DNA of 64,000 bases, from assembly GCA_035293805.1 (NCBI GenBank), contig DATGMD010000024.1, positions 1 through 64,000 of the forward strand. Reading direction: 5' to 3'. The notes beneath the pieces were generated by a model, which was not told where the DNA came from, made no database searches, and saw only the letters and a list, made by a program, of their open reading frames with translations. This DNA is from JAJPHF01 sp035293805 (lineage in GTDB: Bacteria; Chloroflexota; UBA6077; JAJPHF01). Shown here piece after piece: positions 24,679-33,210 of this stretch (positions are counted from its first letter, which is position 1; the number at the start of each line of letters is the position of its first letter). The translations under genes and the position numbers were made by a program.

Positions 24679-26244
24679 ATGCCGCTCGCCAGTCCGTGGC
24701 CCTCGCTCGCGCCCTACCCCACGGAGCCGGCGTGGACGTTTCTGGCGCGGGCGGCCCAGCGGACTCCGCACCAGCCCGCCGTGATCGGGCTCGACGGCCA
24801 GAGCGCCACCTACGGCGAGCTATGGGACCGTTCTCGGCGTCTCGCTCGCTTCCTGCAGCGCGACGCGAACGTCGTGCCGGGCGACACCGTGGCGGTCGCG
24901 GCTCCCGGGAGCCGCGACACCGCGGCCATCTTGCACGCCGCGTGGCTGGCGGGCGCGCGGGTTAGCTTCCTCAACGCGTTCCAGCGACCCGCCGAGATGG
25001 CGCACTACCTGGCGGATGCCGAGGTCGCCGTGGCGTTCGTCTCGGCCTCGGCCGCGCCCGCCCTCAACGAAGCGCGGCAGCTCGCCGACTTCCAGTGTCT
25101 GCGTCACGTCTACCGCAGCGCCCAGGTCTGGGACCTGACCGACGCCGAGCCGCCGCGCCCTGAGCCGATCGCCGTCGACCCCGCGCGACAGGACGCCCTG
25201 CTGGTCTATTCGAGTGGCACGACGGGTTGGCCGGTGGCGGCCAGGCAGTCGCACCTCAACCGCGTGGCCGCGGCCCGCCAGCGGCTCGCCGTGCTGCCGC
25301 TACCCCGCGGCACGGTCGTGCTCAGCCTCCGACCGTTCTGGACCGATATCTCTTGCTGCATCGCCGCGCGGGTCCCCCTTGTGACCGGCGCCGACCCGCA
25401 ACCCGCCGCGATCCGGGCAGCGCTGCAGCAGCACCGCGTCACGCTGCTCATGGCGCGCCCCACCAGTGTGCAGGCCCTGCTGGACTCGGCGGCGAACGGC
25501 GCGGCGGAGCTAGGAACGCTTCGCGTGATCGAGTGCAGCGGTGCGCCGCTGCCGGCGCCCGTTGCCGCCATGGCTGAGCGCGCCGGCGTGGCGATCGTTC
25601 AGAGCTACCAGATGACCCAGGCGCCCGCCGTGAATTTCACCCCCCTCGCCGACCGGCGGCCTGCCAGCGTGGGGCCGCCCGTCCCGGATACCGAGGAGCG
25701 CCTGGTGGATCCCGCGACCGGGCGAGAGGTAGGCCCCGGAGAGACCGGCGAGGTCTGGATTCGAGGGCCGCAAGTGATGCTCGGCTACTGGCGGCATCCC
25801 GCCGCGACCGCCGCCACCCTCTTGCCGGACGGTTGGCTACGCACTGGTGACCTCGGGCGCTTCGACGCCAACGGCTACCTGTACTTGATGGATCGGCTAA
25901 AGGCGCTCATCAAAGTGGGCGGCTGGCCCGTCTACCCTGCGGAGATCGAGGCCAGCTTGCTCACGCATCCCGCCGTCCGTGAGGCAGCCGTGGTGGCCGT
26001 GCCCTCGCCAACCCGAGGCGAGCAGCCGCTGGCATTCGTCGTCCTGCGCGCGGAGCGGCATGTCGAGCCAGCCCAGTTGCTCGGCTGGCTGGCGGAGCGC
26101 TTGGCGCCGTACAAGATACCCCGCTCGATCGACGTCCTCGACTCTCTCCCCAAGGGCGCGGGTGGCAAGGTGCTGCGTCGCGAGCTGGAGGAGCGCGCAC
26201 GCCGGGCCTACGGGTCGCCGGGCGACGGCACGCCGCTCGCCTAG
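24679..26244 (+). CDS. AMP-forming acyl-CoA synthetase/ligase family protein
   Basis: A 521-residue class I adenylate-forming enzyme: it activates a carboxylic acid with ATP and usually passes it to CoA. Motifs: P-loop VYSSGTTGWPVAARQSH, GYWRHP, DGWLRTGDLGRFD, YLMDRLKALIKVGGWPVYPAEIE and the C-terminal Lys in LPKGAGGKVLRREL. In the P-loop the usual PKG is PVA, so the phosphate-contacting Lys is missing, while the late catalytic Lys remains. The start ATG is at 24679. It diverges from the TrpX SBP gene and is followed by the DyP peroxidase gene 209 bases on. The substrate is unknown. Confidence 0.88.
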   Translation: MPLASPWPSLAPYPTEPAWTFLARAAQRTPHQPAVIGLDGQSATYGELWDRSRRLARFLQRDANVVPGDTVAVAAPGSRDTAAILHAAWLAGARVSFLNAFQRPAEMAHYLADAEVAVAFVSASAAPALNEARQLADFQCLRHVYRSAQVWDLTDAEPPRPEPIAVDPARQDALLVYSSGTTGWPVAARQSHLNRVAAARQRLAVLPLPRGTVVLSLRPFWTDISCCIAARVPLVTGADPQPAAIRAALQQHRVTLLMARPTSVQALLDSAANGAAELGTLRVIECSGAPLPAPVAAMAERAGVAIVQSYQMTQAPAVNFTPLADRRPASVGPPVPDTEERLVDPATGREVGPGETGEVWIRGPQVMLGYWRHPAATAATLLPDGWLRTGDLGRFDANGYLYLMDRLKALIKVGGWPVYPAEIEASLLTHPAVREAAVVAVPSPTRGEQPLAFVVLRAERHVEPAQLLGWLAERLAPYKIPRSIDVLDSLPKGAGGKVLRRELEERARRAYGSPGDGTPLA

Positions 26245-26453
26245 ATATCTGGCCGAGGCTGGTGGCGCACGGTCCCCCCCCTGCACCTGCATTGCGGCCA
26301 CTCCTGCTCCGTGCTAAAACCCGCGCGACGCATGGCCGCCACTGGCATGGGTCGGCGCCACAACCGGCCCCGCCGCCTTGTGCGCCACGGCCATCCGGCG
26401 CCGCTTGGTACGGACTCGCTGCCTTATTGCAGCAATTGCTGGAGCGATTTGTT

Positions 26454-28169
26454 ATGGAAGTGCCACGCGAAGCCCCGTCCCCGCCCCCGCTCGGCGGTAG
26501 GGGCGATCCGTCCCGTCCGCCCGTGAAGGATGAGCCAGAAATCGCCGCAGATGATATCCAGGGCAACATCCTCACCGGCTTCAACAAGGACTACCAGATG
26601 CTGCTCTTCCTCAAAATCGTGGAGGGCGGCGAGGCCGATTTCCGCCAGTGGTTACGCGCCTTCACCCCGCGAGTCTCCACGGCCGCCCAGGTTATTGCGT
26701 TCAACCGTCTCTTTAAGGCGGTCCGCACCCGCGTCGGCGACCCGACGCCCCTGAAGGCCACCTGGGTCAACCTTGCTTTCTCCTACGACGCCATCCGGCG
26801 CCTTAAGCCAGACGATGCGAACTTCACGGACGAGGCGTTCACCGGCGGCATGTGCCGGCAGGACGCGCCGCTGGGCGATCCCGTGGGCACCGGCACGGAG
26901 GGCGATCCGACGCGCTGGCGGGTCGGCGGGCCTCACAATCCGGCCGACCTTCTACTAATTGTCGCTAGCGACGAGATGGACGATCTTTACGCGATGGTGA
27001 ACGAAATCGAGAGCACGATCTATGCGCCGCTGGACCAACAGGGGCAGCCGGTGCGGAGCGGGCTGCAAATGATCTTCAAACAGCCAGGCGCTGTCCTCCC
27101 GACGCCCCTGGCCAGCCACGAGCATTTTGGCTTCCTGGATTCCGTGTCGCAGCCGGGCATCCGCGGCTATGTCAACGGCGACCTGACCGATGTCATCACC
27201 CTCCGCCAGACTCCCGACAAGCGGGACGAACAGGGCAAGCCCGGCCAGGACGTGCTGTGGCCCGGCGAGTTCGTCTTCGGCTATCCCGGCCAGGACCCCA
27301 CGGCGGATGTCAAAACACGAGGCCCCAGCACGCGCGCGGGGCCGGCGTGGACCGAGAATGGCTCCTACCTGGTGTTCCGCCGCTTGCGCCAAGATGTTCA
27401 CGCATTCCACGCATTCCTCCATGACCAGGCCAACAAATTCGCCATCGACCCTGCCTACCTGGGCGCAAAGCTCGTCGGGCGCTGGCCCAGCGGGGCACCC
27501 ATCATGCGCGAGCCGAGACTCGACAATCCTCTGCTAGGCGACGTCGACTGCGCCAACAACAAGTTCGAGTTCTTCGAACCTACCCCCAACCGCCTGCCGA
27601 CGAAGGACGACGGCCCGTATGACTGTTCGGACATCATCCCAGGCTCCAACCCGCCCAAGCCCTTTCCCGCGTCGCCGGGCGACCAGCCCGGCGTCATCTG
27701 CCCCTTCACGGCGCACATTCGGAGGGCCTACCCCCGCGACGACACTACCCCCGGCCATCCGGAGCCCGACACCGCGGAAGCAGACACCCAGACCCACCGG
27801 CTGCTGCGGCGTGGGATTCCCTACGGCCCGCCTTCGCGCTCCACGTTTGCCAACCCCGTGGACGACGCCGTGGACCGCGGCCTGTTGTTCCTGGCCTACC
27901 AGACTTCTATCGTGAGGCAGTTCGAGTACGTACAGCAGATGGCCAATAATCCGCATTTCAAAGCAAAGGATATCGGCTTCGACCCGATCATCGGCCAGAA
28001 CGCTGGCGGCGTCACCCGCGCACGGCGATTCACCGTGACCTTCGTCGACGGCGCCGGCCATACGGTGCGGGAGGAGCTAACCGCTCCGAAGGATTGGGTG
28101 ATCCCGACCGGCGGAGGTTACTTCTTTGCCCCCGGAATCCACGGCCTTCGCGTGTTGGCCGGCGAGTAG
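26454..28169 (+). CDS. DyP-type heme peroxidase
   Basis: A 571-residue dye-decolourising peroxidase. DDIQGNILTGFNKDYQMLLF opens the first ferredoxin-like domain. The distal motif reads GFLDSVSQPGI: the catalytic Asp is kept, but the Gly of GxxDG is Ser. The heme-ligand region CPFTAHIRRAYPRD and distal SYLVFRRLRQDV are present. Large size and long inserts (residues 290-420) fit the bigger bacterial or fungal-type DyPs. No Tat signal is seen, so it may be cytoplasmic or exported otherwise. The start ATG at 26454 follows GGAG nine bases upstream. No encapsulin gene is near. Confidence 0.9.
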   Translation: MEVPREAPSPPPLGGRGDPSRPPVKDEPEIAADDIQGNILTGFNKDYQMLLFLKIVEGGEADFRQWLRAFTPRVSTAAQVIAFNRLFKAVRTRVGDPTPLKATWVNLAFSYDAIRRLKPDDANFTDEAFTGGMCRQDAPLGDPVGTGTEGDPTRWRVGGPHNPADLLLIVASDEMDDLYAMVNEIESTIYAPLDQQGQPVRSGLQMIFKQPGAVLPTPLASHEHFGFLDSVSQPGIRGYVNGDLTDVITLRQTPDKRDEQGKPGQDVLWPGEFVFGYPGQDPTADVKTRGPSTRAGPAWTENGSYLVFRRLRQDVHAFHAFLHDQANKFAIDPAYLGAKLVGRWPSGAPIMREPRLDNPLLGDVDCANNKFEFFEPTPNRLPTKDDGPYDCSDIIPGSNPPKPFPASPGDQPGVICPFTAHIRRAYPRDDTTPGHPEPDTAEADTQTHRLLRRGIPYGPPSRSTFANPVDDAVDRGLLFLAYQTSIVRQFEYVQQMANNPHFKAKDIGFDPIIGQNAGGVTRARRFTVTFVDGAGHTVREELTAPKDWVIPTGGGYFFAPGIHGLRVLAGE

Positions 28170-28221
28170 ACGGCGGCAAGAGCGCCCGCGGCCTCCCGGG
28201 ACTTTCCAGCCGTCCCCGCTC

Positions 28222-28245
28222 GGGCGCTGCCTGGAGGCAGCGCCC
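28222..28245. terminator. Perfect 11-bp hairpin after the DyP gene
   Basis: GGGCGCTGCCT and AGGCAGCGCCC with a two-base loop, 52 bases after the DyP stop. No T-run. The rest of the 541-base gap to the next gene (28170-28710) is Pro/Arg-coding low-complexity GC-rich DNA in which I see no gene. Confidence 0.5.
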
Positions 28246-28710
28246 TACCCGGCTCCCCGCCTCCCCCGGACGACCGCCCCCCGCCAATGCATTATCTGTA
28301 GACAGGCCGCGAGGCGCGCCGGAGAGCGCCTGCTAGCTCGCGCGACGTGGTCGCAATCTTACGCCGTACACGCCTCCCCCGCACCCGCCGCCCGCGCCCG
28401 GCCCGGGGCCTCCCCCCGCCGGCCCGGCCCGCGGCGGAGCGCCCGGGGGAGTATCGTACGGGGCAAACGATGCGGCCTTCCGCGCCCGAGGAGCACGCGC
28501 CAACCCGCGCCCGGCCTAGCACTTAACCATCCAGTAAAGGAGCATCGTTTGACCGTTCCTCGGCGAAATTGCACCGCGCCATCGCCCCGCGCGCCCGCCC
28601 GCGCTCGGATGGTGGCTGCGCCGCCCCCGCGCGGGGTAGTATGGGGGACGTATGGTGGACGCCCGGCCGCACCGCCGCGAGCCAGCCGGGCCGCCCGAGA
28701 GGAAGTCCGC

Positions 28711-29763
28711 ATGGCCCTCGGCTCCCGCTTCGTCGTCGCGCTGCTCCTCCTGGCCGTCGCCTGCGGCGGCCCGCGCGCCGCCCCGGCCGCGCCGACTGGC
28801 GCCGCCCCGCCCGCCGACGCCGCCAGGCCCGACGCGCCCGCGGCCCCCGCGCCTACGGCGGCGCCCGCGCTCGCCACCGTTCGCGTCGCCATCCCCGATC
28901 TCAGCATCGCCACCTTGCCCCTGGCGGCCGCCGTGGCGAAGGGCCTGTATCGCGACGAGGGGCTCGACGTCGAGCTAGTCCAGATCGGCGGCCAGGCCGC
29001 CCTGCCGGCGCTGCTCAACGGTGAGGTCGGCTATCTCTACGGTTGGGGCGCCGCCAGCACGGGCATCGTCCAGGGCGCGCCCGTCAAGGTGCTCGCCATC
29101 CTGCAAGACCGGCCGCCCCACGTCGTCGTGACGCGCGCCTCCATCCAGACGCCCGCCGACCTGCGCGGCCAGCGCCTGGCCTCCTCCCGCCCCGGCGGCA
29201 CCGACGACCAGGTGTTGCAGCGGGTGCTCCAGGGCGCCGGACTGCGCGAGGACGACGTGCAGATGGTGCGGCTCGGCGAGACCAGCCTCCGTGCGGCCGC
29301 GCTGCTCGCCGGCCAGGTGGACGGCGCGGCGCTGGCCCAGCCCTTCACGGCGGCCGCCGAGAAGGAAGGGTTCCACGTCATCGCCCGCGGCGCCGACGTG
29401 CTCCAGGTGCCGATCAGTATCGTCGCCAGCAGCCAGGCGCACGTCGCCGCGGCGCCCGACGAGGTCCGCCGGATGCTGCGCGGCGTCGCCCGCAGCCTGC
29501 CCTACCTCACCGACCCCGCCAACGAGCCCGAGATCGTCGCCTGGGCGGCCCAGCGCTACAGCATCGACCCCCCGCAGGCGCCCGCCATGGTCGACGAGCA
29601 GCTCGGCACGGTCGTGGCGAGCGGCGAGGCCCCGGAGGCCGTCCTCGACGCCGCGCTCGAGTCCGCCCGCGCCCAGACCGACCGTACCGAACCCATCGCC
29701 CTGTCCCAGGTCTTCGACTTCACGTTGCTCCGCGCCGCCCGCCAGGAGATCGCTCGGCCCTGA
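28711..29763 (+). CDS. NMT1/TauA-type ABC substrate-binding lipoprotein
   Basis: A 350-residue lipoprotein. The signal peptide ends LLLLAVACGG with the lipobox Cys; a 35-residue Ala/Pro linker follows. The binding domain has AVAKGLYRDEGLDVELVQIGG, a signature of the NMT1/ThiY/TauA family that binds thiamine pyrimidines, sulfonates or aromatic acids. The start ATG at 28711 has GAGAGGAAG upstream. It is followed after 21 bases by a TenA/PqqC-like gene, which suggests uptake of the oxygenase substrate, as in thiamine-precursor salvage. There is no permease or ATPase gene beside it. Confidence 0.9.
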   Translation: MALGSRFVVALLLLAVACGGPRAAPAAPTGAAPPADAARPDAPAAPAPTAAPALATVRVAIPDLSIATLPLAAAVAKGLYRDEGLDVELVQIGGQAALPALLNGEVGYLYGWGAASTGIVQGAPVKVLAILQDRPPHVVVTRASIQTPADLRGQRLASSRPGGTDDQVLQRVLQGAGLREDDVQMVRLGETSLRAAALLAGQVDGAALAQPFTAAAEKEGFHVIARGADVLQVPISIVASSQAHVAAAPDEVRRMLRGVARSLPYLTDPANEPEIVAWAAQRYSIDPPQAPAMVDEQLGTVVASGEAPEAVLDAALESARAQTDRTEPIALSQVFDFTLLRAARQEIARP

Positions 29764-29784
29764 ACGCCGCGAAGGAGGTGCCCC

Positions 29785-30474
29785 ATGGCCACGTCGATGA
29801 CCCGCGACTTTGTGCAGGAGCTGAAGGACCAGGTCGCCAGCTCCGGCTGCGTGCTGCCCGAGCACCCGATTATCCAGGGAGTGGCGGCCGGCACCATCCC
29901 GCTGCGCCAGCTCCAGGGCTGGGTGACGCAGGACTACTTCTACCGCAAGCACGTCCCGCGCCTGGCCATGCTCCGCTACCTCAAGTGTACCGACCCCGAG
30001 ATCGCCCAGCATCTCTACGAGGTCGTCGAGGAGGAGACCGAGGGCGCCTCGACCGGCACCGCCGGGCACGTGCAGCTCTTCCTCGACTTCGCGGCCGGGC
30101 TCGGCGTCAGCCGCGAGCAGCTGGAAAGCGCCCGCATCCTGCCCGGCGCGGCCGCCCACGTCTACTGGGCCGAGCTGATCCTGCACACGCTGCCGTGGTT
30201 CGTCGCCCTGGCGGCGCAGCTCGCGGGCGAGGGCCAGGCGCCGCGCACGAACGCCCTGCTGCGCCAGGGCCTTCAGCAGCACTACGGCCTCGACGAGAAG
30301 GCGCTGCGCTTCTGCCGCGCCCACGAGGAGGCCGACGTCGAGCACAGCTCCCTCAGCGAGCTGATCGTCCGCCGCTACGTCGTCACGCCCGAGCTGCAAG
30401 CGCAGGCGCGCGCCGTCGTCCAGCGCAAGCTAGAGCTGCAGTACGACATGTGGGCCACCTACCAGTACTTCTGA
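29785..30474 (+). CDS. TenA/THI-4/PqqC-like (heme-oxygenase-like fold) protein
   Basis: A 229-residue all-helical protein. QGWVTQDYFYRKHVPRLAML, YEVVEEETEG and RAHEEADVEHSSL carry Glu/His residues in the positions where heme-oxygenase-like diiron oxidases (HDOs) bind iron. The C-terminus ELQYDMWATYQYF lacks the usual TenA ending. It could be a thiaminase/aminopyrimidine hydrolase or, more likely from the Glu/His pattern, an iron-dependent oxygenase or decarboxylase. The ribosome site GGAGGTG precedes ATG at 29785. It is co-directional with, and 21 bases after, the SBP gene. Confidence 0.8.
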   Translation: MATSMTRDFVQELKDQVASSGCVLPEHPIIQGVAAGTIPLRQLQGWVTQDYFYRKHVPRLAMLRYLKCTDPEIAQHLYEVVEEETEGASTGTAGHVQLFLDFAAGLGVSREQLESARILPGAAAHVYWAELILHTLPWFVALAAQLAGEGQAPRTNALLRQGLQQHYGLDEKALRFCRAHEEADVEHSSLSELIVRRYVVTPELQAQARAVVQRKLELQYDMWATYQYF

Positions 30475-30538
30475 TGCCGGCGCCCCGTCGGCCTGTGCTC
30501 CGGCCGCTCTGCGGGGTGAGCCGGCGGGCGAGGGCCCA

Positions 30539-30563
30539 GATCGCCGGCCGTCGGCCGGCGATC
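30539..30563. terminator. Perfect 11-bp hairpin after the TenA/PqqC-like gene
   Basis: GATCGCCGGCC and its exact complement with a 3-base loop, 64 bases after the stop codon. No T-run follows. Confidence 0.5.
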
Positions 30564-31127
30564 CACAACCTTCGCTTTCTAGCGCCCCTGACACGGCGCA
30601 CCGCACGCCTCGCCATCAGATACCCTGCTCACTGATGACTCGACGAAGGGCGACCCCTGACAAGGCATCGCGATCACGTCGGTCATGAAGTGCGACGAGG
30701 AGGCACACGTCGAGGTCACGCCGCATCCCGCCGGCTCCGACGCGAACTTCGCGGCGTGCCTGCCGCTCGCCGCGCCGGGCAGCCTGCCGTGCTCGCTTCG
30801 TGGCCTGCTCTCCGTCCTGGCCAATCCGCGTCAGACCGTGCGGCTCTGCTGGCCCGCCGACAAGGCCAGGAGCACTATCGTCTTGCTGGTGATGCACTCG
30901 CCCGATACCTTCGTCCATCTCGTCAGTCGCCCGGCGCGGTCGCCGGGGCGCCGCTGGAGCGTCCAGCAATGGCCCGGCGACAAGTCCCCGGCATGGCCCC
31001 CGCGGGCCATTACGAGGCCTCTGCGCTGCTCGGGCGCGGCGCTCTGAAAGGAGAACGAACGCTGCGCGAGCGAGGACCGGCCGCGAAGCGTTCAGCCATC
31101 CGGCTCCCATGCCGATAACCCGGGTAA
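30564..31127. other. Long intergenic gap, no gene recognised
   Basis: About 560 bases. Frames on both strands are open for up to about 160 codons, but their translations are Arg/Ala/Pro-rich with no motif, no ribosome site and no family resemblance. It may hold decayed DNA or regulatory sequence. Confidence 0.4.
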
Positions 31128-31133
31128 TATACT
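31128..31133 (+). promoter_or_regulatory. Possible -10 element upstream of an SBP gene
   Basis: TATACT in the A/T-rich patch GGTAATATACTGCC, rare in this GC-rich window. Transcription would start near 31140, which favours the downstream GTG at 31173 as translation start. No -35 is evident. Confidence 0.35.
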
Positions 31134-31172
31134 GCCTTCATGAGCCTACGGGTGAAGGGAAGGAGCGCAGCT

Positions 31173-32261
31173 GTGCGCCCGCGCGTTGGCTCCGCGTCGC
31201 TCGTGGCGCTCGGCATGCTGGCGCTGCTCGCGACCGGCTGCGCTGGCCCGGCGACGCGCGCCAGTCCGTCCGTCGGACCCGTCGCGCCGCCCACGCCCGC
31301 GGGCGACCACGCGGGGCTAGCGGGCACCGGGTCGTCCTCGACCGAGCAGGCGCTGATCCCCACCCACTCCGCGTATCCCACGACCTCGGCTAGCTCCGCG
31401 CCCTGGTGGATGGCCCAGGAGGGCGGCTACTTCCGCGAGCAGGGCCTCGCCGTCGATCTCCAGTTCATCGCCGGCGGCGTCACCCTGAATGCGGCGCTGG
31501 CGAAGGGCGACCTCGACGTGATCGCGGCCGGCGGGCAGATCTTCGTGCTGGGCTACCTCCAGGGCCTGGAGACGATGATCATCGGCTCGACCGCGGCCGG
31601 GGTGGACACCACCATCGTGGCACGGCCCGAGATCCAGACGCTCGACGACCTGCGCGGGCGGACCATCGCCGTCACCCGCCTCAAGGCGCTTACCGACATC
31701 GCTGCCCGCGCGGGGCTGGAGCGCTACGGCCTGCGGCCCGACGTGGACGTGTCGATCCTGGCCACCGGGGGGCCGGCCGAGTCGCTGGCCGCCATGGAGT
31801 CCGGCGTGGTGGCGGGAGCGAGCCTCGGCATGCCCGCGCTGCTGGAGGCGCGCAAGCGCGGCTATCGCGAGGTGCTCGACGTTACGCGGCTGGGCATTCC
31901 CTTCATGGGTGCGGCCGTGGGCGCCACCAAGCGCCTGCTCGCCGAGCGCCCAATGCTGGCCGAGCGCTACCTGCGCGCGCTGGCCCAGGCGGCCAGCCGC
32001 CTGCGCACCGACCGCGAGTTCGCCATGCAGGTGATCGGCAAGTACACCAACACCACCGACCGGGAGCTACTCGGGGCGACGGTGGACTACTACCAGCCGC
32101 TCTACAAGCCCGACCTCTATCCCGAGCCCGCGGCCGTGCAAACCGTCCTCGACGCCGAGGAGAACCCCGCGGCGCGCACGGTCCATCCCGAAGACGTCAT
32201 CGACACGCGCTTCGCCGAGCGCCTCCGCACCAGCGGCTTCCTCGACGCTCTCCCCCGCTAG
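31173..32261 (+). CDS. NMT1-type ABC substrate-binding lipoprotein
   Basis: A 362-residue secreted lipoprotein. Signal peptide with lipobox MLALLATGCAG. The mature domain has PWWMAQEGGYFREQGLAVDL, DLRGRTIAVTR and EARKRGYREVLDVTRLG, typical of NMT1/TauA-like binding proteins. I choose GTG at 31173 because AAGGAG sits seven bases upstream; an in-frame ATG at 31140 would put charged residues ahead of the signal peptide. It stands alone, with no permease or ATPase gene nearby. Confidence 0.88.
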   Translation: MRPRVGSASLVALGMLALLATGCAGPATRASPSVGPVAPPTPAGDHAGLAGTGSSSTEQALIPTHSAYPTTSASSAPWWMAQEGGYFREQGLAVDLQFIAGGVTLNAALAKGDLDVIAAGGQIFVLGYLQGLETMIIGSTAAGVDTTIVARPEIQTLDDLRGRTIAVTRLKALTDIAARAGLERYGLRPDVDVSILATGGPAESLAAMESGVVAGASLGMPALLEARKRGYREVLDVTRLGIPFMGAAVGATKRLLAERPMLAERYLRALAQAASRLRTDREFAMQVIGKYTNTTDRELLGATVDYYQPLYKPDLYPEPAAVQTVLDAEENPAARTVHPEDVIDTRFAERLRTSGFLDALPR

Positions 32262-32267
32262 CGCCGC

Positions 32268-32654
32268 CTACACTTTGCGCACCGGCCCGGGGTGGCGGGC
32301 CAGTTGCGCGTCGCCCGTGAGCAGGATGATGCCTTCGCCGAGGGCCTGCGCCAGCAGCAGGCGGTCGAAGGGACCTTTGTGCAGGGCAGGCAGGCGGTCG
32401 ATGTTCACGGCGTGCTGGCTGGTGATGGGAAGCGCGGCGTAGCCGTTGTCGAGCAGGCCCCGGCGCAGCAAACGCGGCTCCGCGCGGAAGTCGTCCCGTC
32501 CCAGCATGTTCTTGATGGCGATCTCCCACAGACTGGCGGCGCTAAAGAGCAGCTCCTGGCACGGGTCGGCCAGGACCGCGCGCGCTCTCGCGGAAAGGCG
32601 GTCGGGCTGGCCGGCGACCCACAGCAGGAGCTGGGTATCCAGCAGGAGCTTCAC
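32268..32654 (-). CDS. PIN-domain toxin (VapC-like)
   Basis: A 128-residue PIN ribonuclease. LLLDTQLLLW gives the first acidic residue, ASLWEIAIKNMLG the conserved Glu, and GPFDRLLLAQAL and LLTGDAQL the later acids. The form 'MKLLLDTxxLLW' is that of the Sll0205-like PIN subgroup. Toxins of this kind cleave tRNA or rRNA. Its start overlaps the antitoxin stop by 4 bases (ATGA), the usual coupling in toxin-antitoxin pairs. Confidence 0.92.
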   Translation of the reverse strand: MKLLLDTQLLLWVAGQPDRLSARARAVLADPCQELLFSAASLWEIAIKNMLGRDDFRAEPRLLRRGLLDNGYAALPITSQHAVNIDRLPALHKGPFDRLLLAQALGEGIILLTGDAQLARHPGPVRKV

Positions 32655-32890
32655 GCGTCGCCACCGAACAGGGCTTCGATCTCGGCTTCGCCCATGCGGT
32701 CGAAATCCTCGGGCACGGCGATCTCGCCTGCCAGGAAGCCCAGCCGCTGCGGCGCCGCGGGAGCATCCAGCGCGGTCACCTTCACCAGCGGCTTCCCCGC
32801 CTTGGCAATCACAAATGACTCGCCCTTCGCGGCCTCGTCGACGAGCTTCGAAAGCTGGGTCTTGGCTTGATGGATGTTAACCGTGCGCAT
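32651..32890 (-). CDS. Phd/YefM-type antitoxin
   Basis: A 79-residue antitoxin. The N-terminus MRTVNIHQAKTQLSKLVDEA is the DNA-binding Phd/YefM fold; GESFVIAKAGKPLVKVTAL completes it. The C-terminal tail (FDRMGEAEIEALFGG) would wrap the toxin. It is translated first, overlapping the toxin gene, and an inverted repeat just upstream is a likely self-regulation site. Confidence 0.92.
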   Translation of the reverse strand: MRTVNIHQAKTQLSKLVDEAAKGESFVIAKAGKPLVKVTALDAPAAPQRLGFLAGEIAVPEDFDRMGEAEIEALFGGDA

Positions 32891-32900
32891 GGCCGGCCCT

Positions 32901-32929
32901 CTAGACTAAGTTGAGATGACTAAGTCTAG
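32901..32929. promoter_or_regulatory. Inverted-repeat operator of the toxin-antitoxin operon
   Basis: CTAGACTAAGT (32901-32911) and ACTAAGTCTAG (32919-32929) are inverted with one mismatch in 11 bases, spacer 7. It lies 10 bases upstream of the antitoxin ATG in an A/T-rich patch, where Phd/YefM antitoxins usually bind. Confidence 0.65.
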
Positions 32930-33029
32930 TTCGCCGCCGCTCCTCCAGTCAGCTGGAAGCCGAATGCGCCGCCGTATCCGGTGCGGAACATGGCAACCGC
33001 CCGGACGGGGAGTAGGCCACTCCCCAGCC

Positions 33030-33080
33030 CCGCCGGCTCCCCCCTTCCTTCGCAGGGAAGGGGGCCGGGCGGTTAGGTCT
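33030..33080. repeat. Intergenic copy of the ftsK-type palindromic repeat
   Basis: CCCCCCTTCCTTCGCAGGGAAGGGGG followed by CCGGGCGGTTAGGT. Read on the other strand this aligns closely with the left half of the element inside ftsK (CCTAcCcCCCGGCCCCCcTTCCCTTTGAAGGAAGGGGGGAGCC). It lies in the gap between the toxin-antitoxin operator and the M29/NicX-like gene. Confidence 0.7.
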
Positions 33081-33210
33081 CCTCGGCCCACTTGGCTTGA
33101 CAGCGCACGGGCCGCGCTGCCTATGATGGGGACGCCGCGCCCGCCCCGGCGCGGCACTGTCCTGGCCGAACGGACGACGCCCGGGGCGCCGTCGCCGGAG
33201 GAGGCGAGCC

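Noticed and set aside
30616..31110. Minus-strand frame of 164 codons in the 30.5-31.1 kb gap
   Set aside because: Arg/Ala-rich, no motif and no start signal; a competing plus-strand frame is equally poor, so I leave the gap unannotated.
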